Positions 54,278 to 64,000 of a stretch of DNA of 64,000 nucleotides are shown piece by piece. Source of the DNA: Costus lasius (lineage: Eukaryota; Streptophyta; Magnoliopsida; Zingiberales; Costaceae); contig CM050450.1 in NCBI GenBank assembly GCA_027563935.2, positions 25,593,439-25,657,438 on the forward strand. The letters are read 5' to 3'. The position numbers were made by a program, and so were the translations under genes. Under the pieces are notes generated by a model, which searched no databases, was not told the DNA's origin, and saw only the letters and a list, made by a program, of their open reading frames with translations. Position 1 is the first letter of the stretch, and every line of letters begins with the position of its first letter.

Positions 54278-55932
54278 TTCAAAGTAATAAAAAGATATCG
54301 AACCATAGAGACCTCGTGTTAAGTACCAAATAGTTATTTTCTCACTAGCTAAGCAAATCAAATGTGATGAAAGTAACAATCAAAAAGTGTATGAAATATC
54401 ATAGTGAGAAACTGGGACCAGGGTTTCATCCACCTTAATTTTCATGACTAGATATAATTATGTGTTCATCAGTCTAATCTTATTATGATAAAGATATAAT
54501 TTACTTCATAAAGAAATTATCTCACTCTCGCGCAGACAATTTACAAAGAACTAATCCTCACTCTCATGCAGGATTTATTCAATGTTAGATATAAGTAAAT
54601 CATTGACAAAGAACTCAAGGATCACTCTCGTGCATCCTAACTCTAAGTCAATCATCTTAAGTGAAAACTCAAGGATCACTTTCGTGCATCCGAATCTCAA
54701 CATAGGTTCTACTTATGGTTCTCCAACGATCCGATACTTGATCTCTCACAGTATCATCATGTTTATTTCAATAACTCAATCCTAAGTTCAGATTATCAAC
54801 ATGGCAATATATTTCTAAAATCGAGAAATAAGAATAGACCTAATTTCTTACGATGAGTTCCTAACATTCAATTTTAGGGTTCCAAGTTTTCACAAATCAC
54901 CTCTCGGTCCATATTGTAAAAACTCTAAACAGATAATATGAAACTATAGAGAATTAAAGAGTAATCGTCACATAAGCAGAATTTTCAAAACAAGAATATC
55001 AGGATGAAATAAGGATCATCTAGTCATAAAAATTTAAGGGGATTACACCCCATGTCCCATAAGATGTCTAAGCTAGCATGGTAGAAGAATTACAATAAAC
55101 CATAGTTTAGAATGATCAAAAATCGAAAGGGAAGAGTAAAAGTTACAAAACAGGGCTGTAATGAAAATTACAGCCCGTAATTTGCAGTAGAGTCGCGATG
55201 AACAGTGCAGGCGACCACGTTTTTGTTGATTTCTCCTCCGATCGATCTCCTTTCACTCTAAAACTTCTGGGGTATCCTCTTCTCCTCCAGGCGAAGCTTC
55301 CTTGCGAAAATTGCGCCCTGAGGTTGCCTCTACGCCTCTCGGCGTGATGCTGTGCCCTAAGGACACCTCCCTTGGTTTCTCTCTAGACTGTGGATAAAAA
55401 TTAGGGCTTTCACTCCACTTGTCTTCTCCTCATTGAGATGAGTTTATAACTTCTTTCGAATCTCAATTTGGTGGTCTATAACTCGAGAAATCATCTTTTT
55501 AAATTTCCAGTAGAAGAATCGGGAAACTAGGCCCAAAATTATGGTACCGTGAAATATATTACGGCAGTGCCGTAATATCTTCTGTATATTTCTGGGTGGA
55601 AATTATGGTAGTGTAATATTTATTATGGCACTGCCGTAATTTTGCTTCTGTGCTTTCTGGGGCGGAAATTACGGTACCATAATATTTATTACACCTAGGG
55701 GTGTAATTTTTCAAACTTGCTCCGATTTGCATAAAAATTGACAGGCGGCTTCGTCTCGACGTCTGGAATCCATTGGTGTGTTCAAATCTTTCAAAATTCA
55801 TTAAAAATAAGAAATGGTGTTGATTCCGCAATATTTGACAAATAAGGCTTAAAAACAAGCAAAAGCGCATAAATATGACATAAAAACACCAATGAAATGA
55901 CACAAAATATACTATAAATTTTGGTGTCATCA
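54278..55932 (-). repeat. I 3' LTR (U5 end truncated)
   Basis: Hairpins AATCCT-CAC-TCTC-ATG-C-AGGATT (54553-54575), GGAT-CAC-TCTC-GTG-C-ATCC (54619-54637) and GGAT-CAC-TTTC-GTG-C-ATCC (54673-54691) sit in the leader. Array at 55545-55720. Confidence 0.85.
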
Positions 55933-57860
55933 AACACATAAGGCTCAAACTTTGCTTGTCCTCAAGCAAATAAATAGAATAATAAAAAAATGCTAAGTAT
56001 GAAAAATATGCTCTTTTATGAAAAATAAATTTCTAAAATATAATCACTCATGAAATATTCCACCAACCGTTACATAAAATTTCAAATAAATACATCATCC
56101 TTTGAAATTAATCTTTAAGATTCACAACTTTGATCAAATAAAATTTCGCAACTCGCATAATAAAAAGAATCTCAGTCTCATGAATTCACCCAAGTTTTAG
56201 TTTAAATCTATCATACCTTTGTTTACAGGAATAAGATATCCAAAATATTTTTCCACTCAAAATCTCTCTCTCCTTTTTTTTTCTTTTTTTGTGTTTTTGA
56301 TGGTATGTACACACAAAGATACACACTTTTTATTTGGACTTCAACTCTTATCTTCGGTACCACTGTCAATTTTACATAGTGCCAAGTAGAATGATGATGA
56401 ATAGTCTCCAGTGGCCTACTGGTGACTACAGTCCTGGAGGCAAAGTCATTGGCTGGTGGGCGGCGAGAGATAATGCTGCACAGATAAAAAAAATCACAGC
56501 CACTAAATGAAGATTCTACTGCAAAAATAAAATCAATGGAAACAGAAGCAGCAGAAGAAGTAAGAAGCTGCTGGTGGTAGAATCCAGTGTCGACGGCTGG
56601 AAACAGTGGTGTTAGAGGCAAATGCAGTGGTGGCGGCTGGGCTGCAGTTTCTGGTGGAAATCTGAACACAAGGAGCTGCTAATGTCGATGGAAAGCAGTG
56701 CAGCCTATTGATTCAGTTATGAAAAGTAGCTATACCCAAGAATAAGATTTAATGATCCAAAAGGAAAATAGACAAAGCTAAAAGGTAGAATAAAACTTGT
56801 TCTTTCTGGGCATATGAAAATTAAAGGATCAATATCTAACAGGAATTTAGGGCATTAACAGAAAGAAGGCTTATCAGATTGCTCAATAAAAAACTGCTCA
56901 TAAGTTAATCAGTTACCAAAAATTGCCATGCTTCCTAGAATGTTCAAAAAAACATTTTCATGAAAACAACTAATCCACCAGATAGAACGAAACATGTACT
57001 TCCTATTTCATGTGAAAGATTAGAGTTTCAAGTCATTAAAGCATCTTAAATACTTACAGCAAAAATGCTAATCAGATCAGTCACGAAAAACTGCTGCAGA
57101 AATTAATCAGTTACCAAAAGTTGCTATGTGTTATAGAATGATCCATGAACTTTAAAATTCAATAAAAATATCCAAAAAATAGACAAAGATGAGTAGTTCA
57201 CGTTTGTGCCAAAGATCAAAAATTTTGCCGCTCCAGTTTCTTAAAATCACTATGAGAAAACACCTAATCAGATAAACAGAAAGCAGATTCAAAATTACGG
57301 GTGTAAAATTCCTTACGGTAGTGCTATATTTTTGTCAGTTTGAAAGCTACCGGCCATAAAAACAATATTGTACTGTCGTAAAACTTCCAAAAACTTTCTG
57401 GTCAAAAATTATCCAAAATTACGGTACCGTTAAAAAGAATATGATACCACCGTATTTTTCACAAAACTTTAGAAAAGTCTGTAAGAAATCGGCCGAAATT
57501 ACTGCACCATGGAAAAGATTATGGCAGTGCCGTATTTTGCGCAAAGTTTGATTTTTCCCTTGTGGCATGTATACCTCATCTCTTTCAGTTGCCTATGAGT
57601 TGTGATTAAAAGACATATCTTCAAATCTATCAAGAACAGAAAGATTATCCAACACCAATCAATCAATTTTTTTTAAATTTTTGTCAAAATATAAAAAAAA
57701 ACACAAAACACAAGCAAATAAAAAAATTTCAGAAATCACAGTTCTGTCACAACTTGTGAATATCCAAAACCTACAAAAACAGAAAACAAAGTTAAATCTA
57801 AAAGAAATAAAACTTAGTCTAGCAATACTAACAACTATTTTGATATTAACAAAACTAAGG
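55933..57860 (-). other. I internal region, non-coding
   Basis: From the 3' LTR: GCTTG-AGGA-CAAGC (55954-55967), one 21-nt hairpin (56361-56381, one mismatch), an F-like segment with a 148-codon open frame (56223-56669) that I regard as chance, an internal palindromic array (57290-57545) and an F-like leader. Confidence 0.7.
56361..56381 (-). ncRNA. PPT-proximal hairpin, copy in I
   Basis: CACTGT with ATAGTG: one mismatch in the six-base stem; the only copy kept in this element. Confidence 0.55.
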
Positions 57861-57878
57861 TCCCCGGCAACGGCGCCA
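57861..57878 (-). other. I primer-binding site
   Basis: The minus strand reads a perfect TGGCGCCGTTGCCGGGGA next to the 5' LTR. Confidence 0.9.
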
Positions 57879-57884
57879 AAAACT

Positions 57885-59570
57885 TGTTGTAGTCCGCAAG
57901 TGCACGGATACTTCAAAGTAATAAAAAGATATCGAACCACGGAGACCTACGTGTTAAGTACCAAATAGTTATTTCCTCACTAGCTAAGCAAATCGAATGT
58001 GATGAAAGTAACAATTGAAAAGTGTATGAAATATCAGAGAGAGAAACTGGGACCAGGGTTTCATCCACCTTAATTTCTATGACTAGATATAAATATGTGT
58101 TCGTCAGTCTAATCTTATTATGATAAAGATATAATTTACTTCATAAAGAAATTATCTCGCTCTCGCGCAGACAATTTACAAAGAACTAATCCTCACTCTC
58201 ATGCAGGATTTATTCAATGTTAGATATAAGTAAATCATTGACAAAGAACTCAAGGATCACTCTCAAGTGGAAACTCAAGGATCACTTTCGTGCATCCGAA
58301 TCTTAACATAGTTTCCACTTATGGTTCTCAAACAATCTGATACTTAATCTCTCACAGTATCATCATGTTTATTTCAATAACTCAATCCTAAGTTCAGATT
58401 ATCAACATGACATTATATTTCTAAAATCGAGAAATAAGAACATACCTAATTTCTTATGATGAGTACCTAACATTCAATTTTAGGGTTCCAAGTTCAAATC
58501 ACCTCTCGGTCCATATTGTAAATACTCTAAAACATACAGATAATATGAAACTATGGAGAATTAAAGAGCAATCGTCACATAAGCAGAATTATCAAAACAA
58601 GAATATCATGACAAAATAAGAATCATCTAGTCATAAAAATTTAAGGGGATTACACCGCATGTCCCATAAGATGTCTAAGCTAGCATGGTAGAAGAATTAC
58701 AATAAACCATAGTTTACAATGATCAGAAAGTGAAGGGAAGAGTAAAATTTACGAAACAGGGCTGTAATGAAAATTATAGCCCGTAATTTGCAGTAGAGTA
58801 GCGATGAACAGTGCAGGCAACCACGTTTTTGTTGATTTCTCCTCCGATCGATCTCCTTTCACTCTAAAACTTCTAGGGTATCCTCTTCTCCTCCAGGCGA
58901 AGCTTCCTTGTGAAAATTGCACCTTGAGGTGGCCTCTACGGCTCTCGGCGTGAGGCCATGCCCTAAGGATGCCTCCCTTGATTTCTCTCTGAACAGTGGA
59001 TAAAAATTAGGTCTTTCACTCCCCTTGTCTTCTCCTCGTTGGGATGAGTTTATAGCTTCTTTCGGATCTCAATTTGGTGGTCTATAACTCGAGAAATCTT
59101 CTTTTTAAGTTTCCAGCGGAAGAATCGGAAAACTGGGCCCAAAATTACAGTACCGTGAAATATATTACGGCAGTGCCGTAATTTCTTCTGTATATTTATG
59201 TGTGGAAATTATGGACATGTAATATTTATTACGGCACTGCCATAATTTTGCTTCTGTTCTTTCTAGGGTAGAAATTACTATACCATAATATTTATTACAC
59301 CCGGGGGGTGTAATTTTTCAAACTTGCTCCAATTTGCATGAAAATTGACAAGCAGCTTCGTCTCGATGTCTGGAATCCATTGGTGTATTCAAATCTTTCA
59401 AAATCCATCAAAATATGGCACTTTTTACCTAAAAATCATCAAAAACAACAAATGGTGTAGATTCCGTAATATTTGACAAATAAGGCTTAAAAACAAGCAA
59501 AAGCGCATAAATATGACACAAAAAGACCAATGAAATGACACAAAATATACTATGAATTTTGGTGTCATCA
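57885..59570 (-). repeat. I 5' LTR
   Basis: 1686 bp, TGTTGTAG...GTGTCATCA on the plus strand. Leader hairpins include ATTATCT-CGC-TCTC-GCG-C-AGACAAT (58151-58175) and AATCCT-CAC-TCTC-ATG-C-AGGATT (58188-58210). Array at 59150-59325. Confidence 0.87.
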
Positions 59571-61182
59571 GGGGGCCAAGACCAGCGCCGAGGAGGTCCA
59601 CTAGGATCCGAAGGAATCCTCACAGGTATGGGTTTTCTTCTTAGGATTCTGCTTTCCTTATTTGCATTGCATCGCATCATGGTAGGTTAGCTCCACCCTC
59701 CAGTATAACGTGTAGTTACATGTAGGTTTACTTTCCTGTTTGAATAAAATGTCACATCATGATAGGATAGAAGCATAGCACGTGCATTTGCATCTACAAT
59801 ACATAGGCACAATTCAGCTCATCACTCACTCACCTAGTGAGCTCTAAAGAAGGAAATTCAGCTTCAACTTAGTTCAACTGTCATCACTTGAAGACTTGAG
59901 TTGAAAGGGCTTCATCAAATCATCAACTCCCTTGCCAAATCTAGCCTTGGGCGCCCACATCAACATTCAAGAAATCGGCCACAATATAGATCCACCAATT
60001 ACTCCCCAAATCAAGGAATCATAAGATAGGCGCCTAACACTTGGAGCAAAAATTCAAATTCCTCTCCACAATTGGAAGCCTCATCAATGCACAAACCGCC
60101 CACTCATTCAAATTCAAATGTGCACCAGCCCCTTGAATTCAAAATTTGAAAACTTACCTTGAAGGAGCCGGCCAAAGAAGGAAAGACAACTACTAGATTG
60201 TGCGCCAATTCCATGTAGCCCTTTTACAATTAATTGCTGAAATTTTCTTACTTAGTGTTGCTTATGCACCTAGGGGGAAAAGACACATGTAACCCCTAGT
60301 TGCTTTGCCTATATATTGTAGCCTTCATGGCATCATATGCATCTTGGAATGAATATATTGTAGCCTTCATGGCATCATATGCATCTTGGAATGAATATAT
60401 TGTCGAGTAGTTTCTAGCAATTGTAGTCTCTCGGTGCTTGTGTCACCAAAACTTCCTCTCTTCCCCTATTCGCCTTTCCCATCCACATAACCTCCTTGTA
60501 GCTGAGATCATCAAACCTTCCAAGCTACAAGCTAAGAGTCCTCTTCAACCAAGCTCTTCAAGAAGATAACCTTTGAGGCCGAGACTTCCCTTGGAGACAA
60601 GTTGAAGCCGAGGACCCCTTTGAAGAAGAAGCCCTAAGTTAAGTATTCTAATCTTCTTGTGGATCTTCACCCTTTCTTTCAAGTTCGGATCCTACCCCTT
60701 TGTTTGATCCTTGTAGGAAGGCATTTGGATTTGAAGGCCCTTTGGGGCGCAAGCCCCTCTTCTTCCCCTCTATTAGCATAGTCTCATGATTTGTTTAGGC
60801 AAGAGAACTTGGAGGCTTAACCTCCCTCTTGCACCTTTGATTGTAAAGTTTAATACTCTCTTTAACACTCCCCCGCGTTTGTGTGGGTTTACTGAATTGC
60901 CTGTGTGTAACCGACACCTTCCATCAGAGTTGGACTAGTGAAGAATGGGAAGGTGACCTCTTCTATTCTCAAGGGGTCCACTGTAAGTCTCATTTACTAT
61001 TCCAGTAATTTTCCTTTTCGCAAGTTATTTTCCTGCAAGTAGTTTAAATCGGTTTTTATTTAAAAATACAAAAACATCTATTTTCAAATCTCTTAGTGTA
61101 ATCTTGGTTTTTCCTAGTATCTATCTATTACAAAATCTTTTAAAAGTACGTTGTTTGCATGTTTGTGTCTTGTGCCCACATC
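59571..61182 (+). repeat. J 5' LTR (left end uncertain)
   Basis: It ends ...GTGCCCACATCA just before the primer site. The start could be at 59571 (cut by I) or at a TG near 59750; without the 3' LTR this cannot be settled. A TATATATT at 60310-60317 is a possible TATA box. Confidence 0.6.
60311..60402. repeat. 42-bp tandem duplication in J's LTR
   Basis: Two full units starting ATATATTGTAGCCTTCATGG (60311 and 60353) and the start of a third at 60395. The unit carries the TATA-like sequence, so it duplicates the putative core promoter. Confidence 0.85.
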
Positions 61183-61186
61183 AGTT

Positions 61187-61198
61187 TGGTATCAAAGC
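61187..61198 (+). other. J primer-binding site
   Basis: TGGTATCAAAGC, one mismatch from the initiator-Met type TGGTATCAGAGC. Confidence 0.8.
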
Positions 61199-61345
61199 AT
61201 AGGCTCTAGAGTAGATTTTTAAGCCCAAAACTTATTTTTCTACTACTAGAACGATTCTTGTGGTTTTGGTTGCTTGAAACAATTGATTCCATAATCTACT
61301 AGGGCTCATATTTTCAAAAAGATATACTCATTTCAAAACTGCATC

Positions 61346-62400
61346 ATGCAAACTAGATCTAGAACCCAACAAGAGAATAACCAACCTATGGATCTTGCTG
61401 AGAACATTAGACAACTTACACAACAAATGGCAGGGTTTACCCAACAAATGGATGCCATGAGAAATGACTTCTAGGTCCTCAACAATAGGTTCAACACCCT
61501 TGAAACCCAACAACAGACCCCAAGCCAACCTCCTAGTAAGGCAAACTTGGAACCCTTAGAACCTATAGTCCAACAACATACTCCCAATCCTATGGTTACT
61601 CCTTATACTGAGTGGAATGGGCACCATGCTCAAACCCAAATCAACCAAAGACCTAGGAACTTTGATGTGCACCGTGCTGTCAAGCTTAACCCTCCTACTT
61701 TTAGTGGAACCCTAGACCCTAGGGAATTCATAGACTGGATCACCAAGTTAGAGCAATATTATGAGTGGGGCCAAATTCCAGAACCAGACAAAGTGAGTCT
61801 AGCCAAATGTCTTCCAGAAGGATCAACTAGGTTGTATTGGACCCATGTAGAAAGAAACCTTCAATATCCTATTGAGAGATGGGAGCACATGCTTTTCAGT
61901 TGAGAGATAAGTGTGTCTCCATACTATCGAAACAAACTTCTTGACCAGCTTAGCAGACACACCCAAGGTAGCCTAACTGTACATGACCAAATTAGAAGAG
62001 CTTCTCCTTAGATGTGAGATCACTGAGGATCCAAACCTTACCCTGAGTAGATTTAAGAATGGCCTTAGACCAGACATCAAAAGAAGTCTAACCTATTACC
62101 AGATAGATAGCTTAGAGGTAGCCTACCAAAGAGCTCTAGGGGTTGAACAAGAAATCAAGACTAGGAAAGAGTTCACACCCACTAGACCCTTCCTTAGGAC
62201 TCCTTAAACCAATTCCCCTAGCCCAAGCCAACCTCAACCTAGGCCAACTCAAACTGTAGAACCAAGTAAACCTCAACCCAAACTAAACCAGGCCATAGGA
62301 TCTAGTAGATTTGTCTGTCACAACTGTAAGCAGCCTGGACACTTAGCTAAAGACTGCACTAAGAGGTTCCTCGTGATCGAAGAAGACCCCTTATAACCTG
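61346..62400 (+). pseudogene. J: gag (degenerate)
   Basis: ATG at 61346 with glutamine-rich heptads (IRQLTQQMAGFTQQMDAM), a TAG near 61472, then the Gag core FSGTLDPREFIDWITKLEQYYEWGQI, a TGA in place of W near 61902, and a one-base shift near 61980. The open stretch 61983-62207 (TKLEELLLRCEI, FKNGLRPDIKR) completes the core. The CCHC knuckle at 62316-62357 (C-x2-C-x4-H-x4-C) is intact. Capsid-forming role by family. Confidence 0.83.
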
Positions 62401-62501
62401 AGGCAACCCCTGAAAAAGAATTAGACCAAGACCCCAACCTTCAAAACATAGAATACCAAGATCTTGACACTAATGAGTTTACCTAGAACACCTTAGGGGT
62501 A

Positions 62502-63275
62502 GTGAGGTGCAATCTAGTCAAACCTGTTCCCACTGAGGACTGGAGAAGGACAAGCATCTTCCATACTTACACCAAATGCCATGGTCACATGTGCAAGGTT
62601 GTAATCGATAGAGGAAGCAGTGTCAATGTCGTCTCTCATGTAGTTGTGGTCAAACTTAAGTTAAAACTAGAGCCACACCCAAACCCATATAGCATATCAT
62701 GGGTCAACCAAAATAGTGTACCCGTCACCCATAGATGCCTTTTGCCCCTTCAATTCGGCACCTATCAAGGACAGATCTGGTGTGATGTCATCACCATGGA
62801 TGTCGCACAAGTCCTTCTAGGTCGCCCTTGGCTATCTGACATGGATGTGATCGACTATGGTCGCACCAATACTTATGTCTTTAGCCAAGATGGGCAAAAG
62901 ATTAGGTTGAAACCTACCCTACCCAAGGAGCTTAGAGCCTCAACCAATAAGGGTAAGATAGAAGAAACCAAGTCTAGCAAACCCACCATCCAACTCATCC
63001 GACCCCAAGCTTTCACTAAGGAAATCCAAGACACCCAACCCATCTATTCCTTAGTCTTTAAGGAGCTCAACTCTGACCAAGAGGATAAGCCACCCCCAGA
63101 GATAGAAGAACTCCTCTTAGACTATAGTGAGTTAACCCCAGAGGAACTACCTATAGGCTTACCTCCTCTTAGAGACATCCAACACAATATAGACCTTGTC
63201 CCAGGCTCAACCTTGCCCAACTTACCCCATTATAGGATGAGCCCACTGAACATGAGGAACTTAAGAGACAGGTAG
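62502..63275 (+). pseudogene. J: aspartic protease and RT connection region
   Basis: A 257-codon open stretch. The protease active site at 62607 reads D-R-G-S-S, where D-S-G-S is expected, so activity is doubtful. The downstream motif VLLGRPWLSDMDVIDYGRTN is typical of chromovirus proteases. The end ([12 protein letters not shown]) is the start of RT, where a frameshift at about 63245 breaks the frame. Confidence 0.82.
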
Positions 63276-64000
63276 ATGACCTCCTAGCTAAGGAACACAT
63301 TAGGGAAAGCCTAAGCCCTTGCGCAGTCCGAGCCCTTCTTAACCCAAAGATGGATGGTAGCTGGCACATGTGTATTGGCTGTAGGGCTATCAATAAGATA
63401 ACTGTGAAATATAGGTTCCCTATCCCAAGACTAGATGATATGCTAGACCTCCTTGTAGGATCTAAATGGTTTAGCAAACTTGACCTTAGGAGTGGTTATC
63501 ACCAAGTCAGGATAAGGTTAGGGGATGAATGGAAGACTGCCTTCAAAACAAAGGATGGTCTCTATGAGTGGTTGGTTATGCCCTTCGGGCTAACCAATGC
63601 CCCCTCAACCTTCATGAGATTAATGACCCAAGTGCTTTGACCCTATATAGGTAAATTCCTTATAGTCTATTTTGATGACATCCTGATATACAATAAGACT
63701 AAGGAAAAACACCTAGAACATCTAAGGAAGACCCTTGACCTGCTTAGGACTGAGAAGTTATACATCAACCTTAAGAAATGTTCTTTCCTCTCTCATAAGG
63801 TTGTCTTCTTGGGGTTTATTGTCTCTGAGTTAGGTTTACAAGCTGATCCTGCTAAGGTCCAAGCTATCTTAGACTAGCCTGAACCTAAGAGCCTCACTAA
63901 AGTTAGCAGTTTTCATGGCCTAGCTACTTTCTACCGTAGGTTCATGAATTTTAGCTCCATAGTTGCCCAATCACTAGTTGCATGAAATAAGGTGATTTTG
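63246..64000 (+). pseudogene. J: reverse transcriptase, 5' part
   Basis: The frame continues from 63350 to 63640, with a TGA in place of arginine at 63638-63640 (VLRPYIGKF expected). The catalytic box Y-F-D-D is at 63668-63679, then LYINLKKCSFLSHKVVFLGFIVS and KVQAILD with a TAG. The window ends inside RT near a YRRFM motif. Stops make it inactive. Confidence 0.85.

Larger units (their letters stand above)
54278..59570 (-). mobile_element. Element I: deletion derivative of an F-like non-autonomous element
   Basis: LTRs 54278-55932 and 57885-59570 flank only 1.95 kb. The internal end next to the primer site (57560-57860) matches F's leader, and 56440-56690 matches F's 39360-39790, but F's ORF is absent. 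The left LTR lacks the last 25 or so bases of U5, the flanks differ (H on the left, J on the right), and no duplication is seen, so at least one side was rearranged after insertion. Confidence 0.83.
59571..64000 (+). mobile_element. Element J: chromovirus-like Ty3/gypsy element, running off the window
   Basis: LTR-like region, initiator-Met-type primer site, gag, protease and RT in gypsy order. The RT blocks ([51 protein letters not shown]) resemble CRM/Galadriel chromoviruses and differ clearly from the Athila-like copies. The chromodomain end lies outside the window, so the subclass is tentative. Confidence 0.8.

Noticed and set aside
56223..56669. 148-codon minus-strand open frame in element I
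   Set aside because: The homologous part of F (39360-39790) is not open in the same way, so a real gene is unlikely.
49276..59570. H and I as the two ends of one element
   Set aside because: Their LTRs share ancestry, but H is plus and I is minus with its own pair of LTRs and primer site, so they are separate elements.

Overview
The window looks like flowering-plant nuclear DNA, probably pericentromeric or otherwise gene-poor. It is almost entirely nested LTR retrotransposons, I recognise no intact cellular gene, and the base composition is AT-rich. The dominant family is Athila-like Ty3/gypsy. Its marks here are a tRNA-Asp-type primer site (TGGCGCCGTTGCCGGGGA), a DLGAS-type protease, a DUF-like reading frame downstream of pol, and the tract TTGAGGACAAGC before the 3' LTR. 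One Ty1/copia element and one chromovirus-like gypsy element are also present. The species cannot be named from the sequence.

Layout (my labels). A (+, 1-13059): Athila-like pol plus a post-pol ORF and 3' LTR, with its 5' end outside the window; interrupted by B (-, 3168-6653), a small non-autonomous LTR element. 13060-13530: unidentified DNA. C (+, 13531-44939): an Athila-like element split by four later insertions: D (-, 13870-22749, gag plus post-pol ORF but no pol) inside its 5' LTR; E (-, 25527-34641, Ty1/copia) inside gag; F (-, 36174-44119, non-autonomous with a novel acidic ORF) inside RT; and G (-, from 44940) inside RNase H. G (-, 44940-49275) keeps its 3' LTR and post-pol ORF and is cut by H (+, 49276-54277, LTR-gag-PR-RT). 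H ends at I (-, 54278-59570), a two-LTR deletion derivative of an F-like element. J (+, 59571-64000) is a chromovirus-like element running off the window.

Target-site duplications confirm three insertions: B (gcatc), E (gttta) and F (tgctt). Every nested insertion lies antisense to its host. All coding regions carry stops or frameshifts. Many stops are CAG to TAG changes, as expected from cytosine deamination at CHG methylation sites.

The most interesting signal is non-coding RNA structure shared by autonomous and pol-less Athila-like elements. The transcribed LTR leaders carry arrays of small hairpins with a constant cap (CAC-GAAA-GTG or CAC-GAGA-GTG in sense, a GNRA tetraloop) on different, mutually complementary outer stems. 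A second 21-nt hairpin with compensatory changes lies 370-650 bp before the 3' LTR. A third conserved stem-loop box directly follows pol. Together these could be the cis-acting packaging, dimerisation, export or translation signals that let D, F and I be mobilised in trans by full-length relatives. Element F also shows a captured tandem primer site that moved the LTR boundary, and B carries its own four-copy covarying hairpin family.
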